From Chloroflexota bacterium (GTDB lineage Bacteria; Chloroflexota; Anaerolineae; Anaerolineales; Villigracilaceae): DNA of 64,000 nt. The DNA is taken from NCBI GenBank assembly GCA_021824575.1, contig JAKAKJ010000021.1:1-64000 (forward strand). The letters are read 5' to 3'. The notes below the pieces were generated by a model. The model was given only the letters and a program-made list of their open reading frames with translations. It made no database searches and was not told where the DNA came from. The position numbers were made by a program, and so were the translations under genes. Numbering within the stretch: the first letter of the stretch is position 1; each line of letters starts with the position of its first letter. Shown here piece by piece: positions 9,375 through 16,727 of the stretch.

Positions 9375-10472
9375 TCAGTACCTCACGCGGGGATCAACGA
9401 GCGAGTAGATAACATCCACTGCCAGACTGATCAAAGCAACCAGCATGGCGAAGACAGTGATGACACTTTGCACGGCGGTGTAATCTCGAGCAGAGATGCG
9501 TTCCACGAGGTAGCTGCCCATGCCTGGCCAGGAAAAGACCGTTTCAGTCAGAACGGCCCCGGCCAACAGGATGGCTACTTGCAACCCAATCAAGGTAATG
9601 ACCGGGATCATGGCATTCTTCAAGGCGTGTCCATAGATCAGGACACGTTCGCGTATACCGCGCGCCCGGGCCGCCGCAATATAATCAGCCTGCATTGTCT
9701 CAATGACATTGATGCGCGTCATACGGACAAATACACCGGACAGGATGAGTCCCAGCGTGAGTGTCGGCAAGATCAGGTGCTGCAACACCGAGAAAAATGC
9801 GGGCCAGTTCCCAGTCAGTAATGCATCAAGGCTGTAAATGTTGGTGATTGTTTTGAGGCTCGTGCCAATAACAGCGTCAATACGGCCTGAGATCGGAAGC
9901 CACCTGAGCCGCACGCCAAAAAATAGCTGCAGAACCAGGCCAAACCAGAAAATCGGGAGGGAATAAATAACCACCGAATAAATTCGAAGGGAAAAATCGA
10001 GGGCGCGTTTGCGTTTGGCCGCTGCCAAAGCGCCGCCATACACTCCAACCAACAGCGCCAAGATCGAAGCTGGGACAATCAATTCCAGTGTAGCCGGGAA
10101 GCGCTCGCTCATCTCGTCAACGATTGGACGATGCCCGCCAACGAGCGAATTGCCGAACCGTAAAGTGACCATGCTCCACAGGAATCGACCATACTGCACT
10201 ATGAGCGGATCGTTAAGCCCAAGTTGCGTGCGGATGCTCTGGATCATTTCTGGAGTGCCTTTGGGGCCCAACGCCGAAGACACTGGGTCACCAGGCAGGA
10301 TGCGCAGTATGAAAAAGACCATGGTGGCCAAGATGAAGATCATCGGCAGGGTCAGCACGATGCGGGTGAGAATATAACGGCGTAATCCCGTCGAGCCGCG
10401 CACGAAAACATACGCCAATAGAAGCAGGGACGGAATGCCGATAATAAGGGCAATGATTGCAATTGGGGACAC
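9375..10472 (-). CDS. Peptide ABC transporter permease (DppB/OppB-like)
   Basis: A 365-residue integral membrane subunit of the peptide importer. After an additional N-terminal helix (about residues 4-24) comes the canonical start of DppB (YILTRIVLTLPMIFIL), the LPGDP motif, the LGLNDPL motif, the BPD transmembrane domain with the EAA-type loop (AAARARGIRE), and the C-terminal PGMGSYLVE and DPRVRY motifs. The start is GTG at 10472 with no good Shine-Dalgarno. A strong hairpin lies between it and the upstream binding-protein gene. It forms the channel together with the DppC-like subunit. Confidence 0.9.
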   Translation of the reverse strand: MSPIAIIALIIGIPSLLLLAYVFVRGSTGLRRYILTRIVLTLPMIFILATMVFFILRILPGDPVSSALGPKGTPEMIQSIRTQLGLNDPLIVQYGRFLWSMVTLRFGNSLVGGHRPIVDEMSERFPATLELIVPASILALLVGVYGGALAAAKRKRALDFSLRIYSVVIYSLPIFWFGLVLQLFFGVRLRWLPISGRIDAVIGTSLKTITNIYSLDALLTGNWPAFFSVLQHLILPTLTLGLILSGVFVRMTRINVIETMQADYIAAARARGIRERVLIYGHALKNAMIPVITLIGLQVAILLAGAVLTETVFSWPGMGSYLVERISARDYTAVQSVITVFAMLVALISLAVDVIYSLVDPRVRY

Positions 10473-10496
10473 GTTTTTTGCCGCGTGGAATTTGTG

Positions 10497-10524
10497 TTGG
10501 GGGCGGGATTGCGCCCGCCCCCAA
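10497..10524 (-). promoter_or_regulatory. GC-rich hairpin between binding-protein and permease genes
   Basis: TTGGGGGCGGG at 10497-10507 is perfectly complementary to CCCGCCCCCAA at 10514-10524 with a 6-base loop. It lies 14 bases after the end of the binding-protein gene and 24 bases before the permease start. No T-tract follows on either strand. It is therefore more likely a partial terminator or an RNA-stabilising 3' structure that raises binding-protein mRNA over permease mRNA, as intergenic hairpins do in other transporter operons. Confidence 0.6.
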
Positions 10525-10538
10525 TTGAGGATGGTTAG

Positions 10539-12284
10539 TTACTGGCTTTTCTTGCTAAGCACTGAGTAGTTGAACAGGATGTTCGGCCCGATGTTCAAGG
10601 TATCAGGTGAAGCAATGGAAGACATGCCTGAGATGTAGTTCTGGTACACCACATGCTCTGCCGAGAAGAAGATCGGCACGGTGACCACGAGATCGGCATA
10701 GATATCCTGCGCCTGTTTGTACAGTTCAGCGCGCTTGGTTTGGTCGGTTTCGGTGTCAGCTTGCTGGAGTAGCGCAACCAGCTGCTTGGCTTTATCGTTG
10801 ATCGGCGTGCCTGTATCACTGCCTGTGGCAGGGATGGTGACATTGGTGCCTTCGCCGCGGTTATAGACGAACGGGTCCAGATAGTTGGACGGATCCGGAT
10901 AATCGAAGAACCAACCCAGAACGCCGGCACCATAAGCCTTGCCGCCCGTCAGTGCGGGCACGTAGGTACTCCACTCCTGGGCTTGCAGGGTCACTTGGAT
11001 TTCGCCAGTGGCCTCGAGCTGCGTCTTGATGACCTGCATCCAAGCCGCGGTTGAAGCGCCGTAATGCTCGGGCGGATACCACATCTCAATCTTCAACGGA
11101 TTCGTGGCCGAATATCCAGAGGCTTCCAAGTACTTCTTGGCCTGATCAAGATTCGGCGCGGAATACATCGTGTCGAAGGATTGGCTTGCGCCTAGGAATC
11201 CGGGCGGAACCTGGGAATAGAGCGGGCTGACCTGGCCACCATAAACGGTATCGGCGATCGCGTTGCGGTCAATTGCAGAAGCAATTGCCTTGTCAACGTT
11301 CGGATCATCGAACGGCTTCATCGTATGGTTCAGAACCAGGAATTGGATGCGTCCGCCATTGATCGTCCCGATCTTAAGCGAGCTGACATTCTTGAGCTGG
11401 GTTAACTGATCCGGGGAGAGCAAACGCCAGGCTACATCAATTTCGCCGCTTTGGACGGCCAAGGCCATCGTGTTGGGATCAGAGAAAAAGCGCACAATAA
11501 CCTGCTTGACTTGCGGCTTCATATCGCCTGTGTAGTAGGGATTAGGCTCGAAGACCATCTGCTCGTCCGGGTTGTACTGGGACACGTACCAGGGACCTAC
11601 GCCGTAGATTGGGGCAGTTGGGAATAGATTGCACGCATCGGCCTTGAAGATGTTCGGATCAGAAGCCACGTACGGAGCGCCGGCCAGAATTTGCGGGAAG
11701 AAAGCGATCTTGCTCTTCAATTTAAACACGATCGTTTTATCATCCGGGGCGGTAATGCTTTGGACATACGGGACCGCCAGGGAGTCGGCCACATCATTCG
11801 GGCATTTGGGACCGATGGTAAGCAGGCGGTTCAGCTGGGCGGCATAGACGGTGGCGGTCAAAGGCGTACCATCGCCGAATTTGATTCCATCCTTCAAGGT
11901 GAAGGTATAGGTTAAGCCGTCAGGGGAAATAGTTCCCAGGTCGGTCGCCAAACCAGGTTCCAGATTGGTAGTCCCGGGAACCCATCTTATCAGCCCCTCA
12001 CTGATGTTATAGAGAACTTCCCAGTCACGGATTGCATACGCGTCGGCTGAGTCGAGACTGGCAACCTTATCCGTTGTGCCAATGATGATGGTGTCCGGAT
12101 TTGAAGCCGCAGTTGTGGCGGCAGCGGTAGGTGCGGCGGCAGGTGCCTGAGTTGCTGCAGGTGCTTGGGTGGCTGGCGCTTGAGTTGGCGCCGCGGTTGG
12201 CGTTGGAGCGGGACCGCAAGCACCCAATAGAACACTTGCGACTAAGACCACGCTGGCCAATACGAACCATTTTTGGTGCTTCAT
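10539..12284 (-). CDS. Peptide ABC transporter substrate-binding lipoprotein (SBP family 5)
   Basis: This 581-residue lipoprotein captures peptides, or possibly other family-5 ligands, outside the membrane. It has a signal peptide with lipobox VLLGACG, a 50-residue Ala/Thr/Pro/Gln-rich tether, then the SBP_bac_5 domain (LEPGLATDLG, YTFTLKDGIKFGDGTPLTA, SAIDRNAIADTVYGGQ). The start is ATG at 12284, supported by GGAGGAG six to seven bases upstream. A TTG at 12299 is less likely. It is the first gene of the transporter operon. Its 5' leader contains a second, isolated consensus ribosome-binding site about 78 bases upstream. Confidence 0.93.
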   Translation of the reverse strand: MKHQKWFVLASVVLVASVLLGACGPAPTPTAAPTQAPATQAPAATQAPAAAPTAAATTAASNPDTIIIGTTDKVASLDSADAYAIRDWEVLYNISEGLIRWVPGTTNLEPGLATDLGTISPDGLTYTFTLKDGIKFGDGTPLTATVYAAQLNRLLTIGPKCPNDVADSLAVPYVQSITAPDDKTIVFKLKSKIAFFPQILAGAPYVASDPNIFKADACNLFPTAPIYGVGPWYVSQYNPDEQMVFEPNPYYTGDMKPQVKQVIVRFFSDPNTMALAVQSGEIDVAWRLLSPDQLTQLKNVSSLKIGTINGGRIQFLVLNHTMKPFDDPNVDKAIASAIDRNAIADTVYGGQVSPLYSQVPPGFLGASQSFDTMYSAPNLDQAKKYLEASGYSATNPLKIEMWYPPEHYGASTAAWMQVIKTQLEATGEIQVTLQAQEWSTYVPALTGGKAYGAGVLGWFFDYPDPSNYLDPFVYNRGEGTNVTIPATGSDTGTPINDKAKQLVALLQQADTETDQTKRAELYKQAQDIYADLVVTVPIFFSAEHVVYQNYISGMSSIASPDTLNIGPNILFNYSVLSKKSQ

Positions 12285-12361
12285 AAGTTTCTCCTCCAAA
12301 CAAACTAATTTTGTAACATGCTAATTGCGCCGACTAACTAGCAAGTATTGAATCCTTTCTC

Positions 12362-12372
12362 TCACCTCCTTT
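12362..12372 (-). promoter_or_regulatory. Isolated full-consensus Shine-Dalgarno in the leader of the peptide-binding protein gene
   Basis: On the minus strand these 11 bases read AAAGGAGGTGA, fully complementary to the usual 16S rRNA 3' end. No ATG or GTG follows at usable distance; a TTG-started 7-codon frame is the only candidate. The gene's own ribosome site and ATG lie about 78 bases further on. It could be a stabilising 5' ribosome-docking element. The rest of 12285-12480 is AT-rich and holds no other gene that I can support. Confidence 0.45.
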
Positions 12373-12480
12373 CGCATGGTTGGTTTTTTGTCTTATTCTA
12401 AAACAATGAGAAAGCAATAATATCATATTATCGAAAATTAATGTATTAACGAACGACGAAGCCCTATTTGAAAAAATTCC

Positions 12481-12510
12481 TTGACACCTTTTCAAGACCC
12501 ATGATAAACT
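12481..12510 (+). promoter_or_regulatory. Promoter of the ABC exporter leader region
   Basis: TTGACA at 12481-12486 is followed by TAAACT at 12505-12510 (18-base spacer) or GATAAA at 12503-12508 (16-base spacer). It lies just upstream of the leader ORF and intrinsic terminator that precede the ABC exporter genes. The -35 is perfect, while the -10 matches 4 of 6 bases. Confidence 0.55.
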
Positions 12511-12552
12511 CACCTCCGTGATTATAAAATCTTAAGGAAAGGAGGCGCACTC

Positions 12553-12651
12553 ATGAATCGCACATTCACCACCATTTTTGTTCCAGAAGCTTCGGGTAAT
12601 TTAAACCCTCCTCGGAGTGCGCCTGCCGCAGGTCCCGCGTTAGCGGGATGA
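12553..12651 (+). CDS. 32-residue leader peptide upstream of ABC exporter genes
   Basis: An ATG at 12553 preceded by GGAGG at 12541-12545 opens a 32-codon frame (starting MNRTFTTIFVPEASG) ending in TGA at 12649-12651. It lies between a promoter and an intrinsic terminator in front of an ABC exporter pair. Its ribosome-site region AGGCGCACTC (12543-12552) is perfectly complementary to GAGTGCGCCT (12615-12624) inside its own coding sequence, so the start site could be masked in a folded transcript. A perfect 6-bp hairpin with loop GTTA (12633-12648) ends directly at the stop codon. The last third resembles common intergenic palindromes, so the peptide itself may be non-functional and only its translation matter. 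Confidence 0.5.
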   Translation: MNRTFTTIFVPEASGNLNPPRSAPAAGPALAG

Positions 12652-12686
12652 CCGTCTCTAAGGTCAAACTGTTTCTTCAGTTTCAC

Positions 12687-12719
12687 AGCCACGGTTGCGC
12701 TCCGCACCGTGGCTTTTTT
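12687..12719 (+). terminator. Intrinsic terminator between leader ORF and ABC exporter gene
   Basis: AGCCACGG (12687-12694) pairs with CCGTGGCT (12707-12714); inside it TGCG (12696-12699) pairs with CGCA (12703-12706) around a 3-base loop. Six T follow at 12714-12719. This strong terminator sits 26 bases before the exporter start codon and downstream of the promoter at 12481, so exporter expression from that promoter requires read-through or antitermination. Confidence 0.8.
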
Positions 12720-12744
12720 GTCGCTATTTATCAAGGATCGAATT

Positions 12745-14583
12745 ATGACTGCCATTACCCCCTCATCAAAATATTTTGACTTTCGCAACGCGCTGACGAA
12801 GAATCGCATCTCTGGCTTGTGGCGCATGATGTCGGACTTCCGCCTGCCATACATTGGCGCGACAGCCGCGTTGGCGGTTTCGGCGACCGCAAAAACATGC
12901 ACGTATCTTCTGCTGGGTTATTTTGCGGATAAAGTCCTTACTCAAAAGATTTACATTGCCGGGACGTTGAATGATACGCTCGCATTGATCGGACTTGGAT
13001 TTGTCTCCCTAGCCGCAATCGAAGGCTCCTTCTCGTATCTTTCCGGACGGTTGGCGGCGTATACCGCCGAAGGCATCACGCGGCGTCTGAGAGACTTCCT
13101 CTTCGATCATATCCAGCGCTTGAGCTTCTCCTATCACAGTCAAACGCCGACGGGCGATCTGATCGAGCGCGTCACATCTGACGTGGATGCATTGCGGCGA
13201 TTCTTCAGCGAACAGGCAATTGGCATGGGCCGCATTGTCATCCTGTTCACGATCAACTGGATTGCCATCCACCAGCTGAATGCCACATTGGGCTGGATTT
13301 CCATTGTGGTCATCCCGTTCATTCTGGCGGTTTCACTTTGGTTCTTCAAGCAATTGACGAAACGCTATGAAGACTATCAGGCCCAGGAAGCGATTCTCTC
13401 CACCACCCTGCAGGAAAACCTGACCGGTGTACGCGTGGTCAAAGCCTTCGGCCGCCAGGGTTACGAGATGGGCAAGTTCGAAAAAGACAACTGGGGCAAG
13501 TTCCTGAAAGGGAAGCTCCTGCTGCTCATGCAGTCGCTTTTCTGGCCGCTTTCCGATGTGGTGCTTGGATTCCAGATGCTGTTCGGATTTGTCTTTGCGG
13601 CCTTGATGGCGATCCGCGGTGAGATTACGATCGGTGATTACCTGGTTTATGTTGGCCTGGTGGGCTGGCTCATTTGGCCCATTCGAAATCTTGGACGAAT
13701 GATCGTGCAGACTTCGACGGGCATGGTTTCGTATGCCCGCCTGATGGAGATCGTCAAACAGGCGCGTGAGCCATTGACCGAAGGCCGCGTCCAGCCCAAT
13801 GGTCCAGTACGAGGCGATATCGTCTTCGAGAACGTCTCGTTCATTTACTCGGATGGCAAGAATGAAGTGCTGAAAAACATTTCCTTTCACATCAGACCGG
13901 GACAATCCATTGCACTGCTCGGCTCGACCGGTTCAGGCAAAACATCACTGGTCAATCTCCTGCCACGTTTTCACGATTACACAAGCGGACGGATTTTGCT
14001 GGATGACATCGAATTGAAGGATTATCCACGCGAATATTTGCGTAAGCAAATAGGCATTGTGCAGCAGGAGCCATTCCTGTTCAGCCGTTCGATCCGCGAG
14101 AATATCATGTATGGCGTTGTTCGCAGTGTGTCGAATGAAGAGATTGAGCGCGCCGCAAAAGCCGCCGCAATTCATGATGTGATTTTGGGCTTTCCCGATG
14201 GCTACAACACACTGGTCGGCGAAAAAGGCGTGACGCTGAGCGGCGGCCAGAAGCAGCGTGTGACGATTGCGCGAACGCTTTTGAAAAACCCGCGTATTTT
14301 GATCCTCGACGACTCGACTTCATCGGTTGATACGGAGACAGAAGCTGAAATCCGCTCCGCATTGTATGACTTGATGGAAGACCGCACAACATTCATCATC
14401 GCGCATCGCATTCAATCCGTGATGACCGCCGATCTGATCCTGGTGCTCGATAAAGGCGAAGTGATTCAAATGGGCACGCATGAAGATTTGGTGGTCCAGA
14501 ACGATGGGATGTATCGGCAAATCTACGACATCCAAACGCGGATTGACGAAGAATTGGAAATTGAAATTGAAAGAGCGAATTAG
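12745..14583 (+). CDS. ABC exporter half-transporter with degenerate Walker B (BmrC/TM287-like)
   Basis: A 612-residue half-transporter with six membrane helices (to about residue 330) and a C-terminal nucleotide-binding domain. It has Walker A GSTGSGKTS near residue 393, the canonical signature LSGGQ near 498 and Walker B ILILDDSTSSVD near 518, where the catalytic glutamate position is Asp. This is the pattern of the non-catalytic partner of heterodimeric multidrug exporters. The switch histidine is present (IIAHR). The start is ATG at 12745 with AAGGA upstream; a GTG at 12709 lies inside the terminator and is unlikely. It pairs with the half-transporter encoded 152 bases downstream. The substrate is unknown; drugs or lipids are likely. 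Confidence 0.92.
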   Translation: MTAITPSSKYFDFRNALTKNRISGLWRMMSDFRLPYIGATAALAVSATAKTCTYLLLGYFADKVLTQKIYIAGTLNDTLALIGLGFVSLAAIEGSFSYLSGRLAAYTAEGITRRLRDFLFDHIQRLSFSYHSQTPTGDLIERVTSDVDALRRFFSEQAIGMGRIVILFTINWIAIHQLNATLGWISIVVIPFILAVSLWFFKQLTKRYEDYQAQEAILSTTLQENLTGVRVVKAFGRQGYEMGKFEKDNWGKFLKGKLLLLMQSLFWPLSDVVLGFQMLFGFVFAALMAIRGEITIGDYLVYVGLVGWLIWPIRNLGRMIVQTSTGMVSYARLMEIVKQAREPLTEGRVQPNGPVRGDIVFENVSFIYSDGKNEVLKNISFHIRPGQSIALLGSTGSGKTSLVNLLPRFHDYTSGRILLDDIELKDYPREYLRKQIGIVQQEPFLFSRSIRENIMYGVVRSVSNEEIERAAKAAAIHDVILGFPDGYNTLVGEKGVTLSGGQKQRVTIARTLLKNPRILILDDSTSSVDTETEAEIRSALYDLMEDRTTFIIAHRIQSVMTADLILVLDKGEVIQMGTHEDLVVQNDGMYRQIYDIQTRIDEELEIEIERAN

Positions 14584-14735
14584 GCTTACTACAGAGATAC
14601 GGAGAACACGGAGAAAATAACTGCCGGGTGCGCTAAGAGCGCAAAGAGAATTAAATGCCTTTTCCTGGCGATCCTTGTGTGCTTCGTGGTTCGAAAAGAA
14701 TCTTTGTGTCTCGGTGGTGAAAAAGGATTTAGATT
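14584..14735 (+). repeat. Intergenic imperfect inverted repeat of the 'cacagagacacggag' type
   Basis: The gap between the two exporter genes consists of purine-rich short-period sequence (ACAGAGATACGGAGAACACGG) on the left and its approximate complement (CTTTGTGTCTCGGTGG) on the right. The two halves could fold into a long imperfect hairpin. Related sequence occurs at 20100-20170, 50899-50970 and 60470-60560. The next gene's AAGGA ribosome site lies at the right end. Confidence 0.45.
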
Positions 14736-16580
14736 ATGTCTGACGAACTTATCGAACTCGAAGAAGAAGAATATACATCCCAACTGACTACGCCGGTGTT
14801 CAAACGCATCGTCGGATTGATGAGGCCGCATTGGAAATGGGTCGTTGGCTTTTTCATCACCATCGCGCTGACGTCCTCCACGGATGCTTATTTCACGTTC
14901 CTCAACAAAGGATTCGTGGATCAAGGCATCAGCATGCAAGACAGCGCAGCATTGATGCACTTGGCAACCATTTACGGCTCGATCATATTATTTCAGGCTG
15001 TCACCGTATTCACGTTTGTGTACCTGGCTGGCGTTTTGGGCGAACGGATCCAATACGACCTGCGCCGAATGATGTTCAATCATTTACAGGAACTCTCGCT
15101 TTCGTACTACGCACAGAACGCGGTCGGACGCTTAATCGCGCGCGTCACATCGGATAGCGGACGCGTTGCCGACCTGATGACGTGGGGTGTGGTGGATACC
15201 ACCTGGGCGTTCATGAATATCACCACCTCGCTGATCTTCATGGCGATCATCAATTGGAAACTGGCATTGATCGTGTCAGTCATCATACCGATCATGATAG
15301 CGATCGCCGTGCAATTCCGCAAAAAGATTCTGGTGGAATTCCGCAACAGCCGCCGCGCCAACTCGAAGATCACAGGCGCATACAATGAAAACATTCAAGG
15401 CGTGCGCGTGGTCAAGGCGCTGGGACGCGAAGACGAGAATCTCAAAGAGTTCCAGGCGCTGACCGGGACGATGTATCACGCGTCGTATCGCGCTGCATGG
15501 CTCTCGGCGCTCTTCCTCCCCACCGTGCAGATCATCGCGGCGGTGGCGCTGGGCGTCATCGTTTGGTACAGCGGTGATCAAATCACAGTCGGCTTGATGA
15601 CGATTGGCGGCATCAATGCCTTCGTCTCGTATCTCACGTTCATGATGTGGCCGGTGCAGGATTTGGCGCGCGTCTATGCGGAAATGCAGCACTCCATCGC
15701 GTCGGCGGAGAGAATCTTCAAGTTGATTGATACGCCGCCAGAAGTCCATGATAGACCCGGCGCGGTTCCCGCGTCGACGTTGATGGGCAGGATCGAATTC
15801 GATCATGTTCACTTCTACTACGAAGACCGCAAACCTGTCCTGACAGATTTCACGCTGACCGTGAATCCCGGCGAGACCATTGCACTAGTCGGGCCGACTG
15901 GTGGTGGCAAAACTACAATTGTGAATTTGCTTTGTCGTTTTTATGAACCGTGTGAAGGAAAGATTTATGTTGGCGGTAATGACTATACGCAATATACACT
16001 GGAGTCGATCCACTCAAGAATTGGCATCGTTCTGCAAACGCCGCATTTGTTTTCCGGAACCGTGCGCGACAACATCCGCTATGGACGGCTGAACGCGACC
16101 GACGAGGAGATCGTTAACGCCGCCAGGATCGCGGGCGCGCACGACTTCATAACCACACTCGAAAAGAGTTATGACCAGAATGTGGGAGAAGGCGGTAACC
16201 TGCTCTCTGTTGGACAGAAACAGTTGATCTCGCTGGCGCGCGCAGTGCTGGCTAAACCCGAACTATTCATCATGGACGAAGCAACCTCCTCGGTGGATAC
16301 GTTGACCGAAGCTCTGATCCAGCGCGGCATGGAAGCGTTGATGAAAGGCCGCACATCGTTCGTCATCGCACATCGTCTGTCCACAATTCGAAAAGCAAAC
16401 CGTATCGTCGTCATCGAAGATGGACGAATCGTTGAGCAAGGCACGCACGCTGAATTGCTCCGTACACGCGGACATTACTACAAGCTTTACACTCAGCAGT
16501 TCCGCCGCGAGTTGGAAGTGCAGTACGGCGTCGTCGAGCAGACTTCCGAGGTCCCGGACGATGTGGTGGTGGCAGATTAA
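14736..16580 (+). CDS. ABC exporter half-transporter with degenerate signature motif (BmrD/TM288-like)
   Basis: A 614-residue half-transporter: an acidic N-terminus, six membrane helices to about residue 320 and a nucleotide-binding domain. Walker A is GPTGGGKTT near residue 386, Walker B LFIMDEATSSVD keeps the catalytic Glu, but the signature is LSVGQ instead of LSGGQ. Together with the first subunit (Asp at the catalytic position, normal LSGGQ) this gives one consensus and one degenerate ATP site, the hallmark of heterodimeric exporters. The ATG at 14736 follows AAGGA. A bidirectional terminator follows the gene. Confidence 0.92.
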   Translation: MSDELIELEEEEYTSQLTTPVFKRIVGLMRPHWKWVVGFFITIALTSSTDAYFTFLNKGFVDQGISMQDSAALMHLATIYGSIILFQAVTVFTFVYLAGVLGERIQYDLRRMMFNHLQELSLSYYAQNAVGRLIARVTSDSGRVADLMTWGVVDTTWAFMNITTSLIFMAIINWKLALIVSVIIPIMIAIAVQFRKKILVEFRNSRRANSKITGAYNENIQGVRVVKALGREDENLKEFQALTGTMYHASYRAAWLSALFLPTVQIIAAVALGVIVWYSGDQITVGLMTIGGINAFVSYLTFMMWPVQDLARVYAEMQHSIASAERIFKLIDTPPEVHDRPGAVPASTLMGRIEFDHVHFYYEDRKPVLTDFTLTVNPGETIALVGPTGGGKTTIVNLLCRFYEPCEGKIYVGGNDYTQYTLESIHSRIGIVLQTPHLFSGTVRDNIRYGRLNATDEEIVNAARIAGAHDFITTLEKSYDQNVGEGGNLLSVGQKQLISLARAVLAKPELFIMDEATSSVDTLTEALIQRGMEALMKGRTSFVIAHRLSTIRKANRIVVIEDGRIVEQGTHAELLRTRGHYYKLYTQQFRRELEVQYGVVEQTSEVPDDVVVAD

Positions 16581-16600
16581 GTTTAGAGAACAGAAAAAAA

Positions 16601-16640
16601 ACAGTTGCCCGACGAAGATCTTCCGTTGGGCAACTGTTTT
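16601..16640. terminator. Bidirectional terminator between the ABC exporter pair and moeA
   Basis: ACAGTTGCCC at 16601-16610 pairs with GGGCAACTGT at 16628-16637, followed by TTTT and preceded by a run of A, so it can act on both strands. The loop contains a small palindrome, GAAGATCTTC (16614-16623). It lies between convergent genes. Confidence 0.8.
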
Positions 16641-16727
16641 ATCCATCGCAAGCCGCAATCAGCTTCTCCGCATATTCCAGGAACACTGCCAAAGAAACGC
16701 AAGGGACGGCGAAAGCAAATCTTCTGT

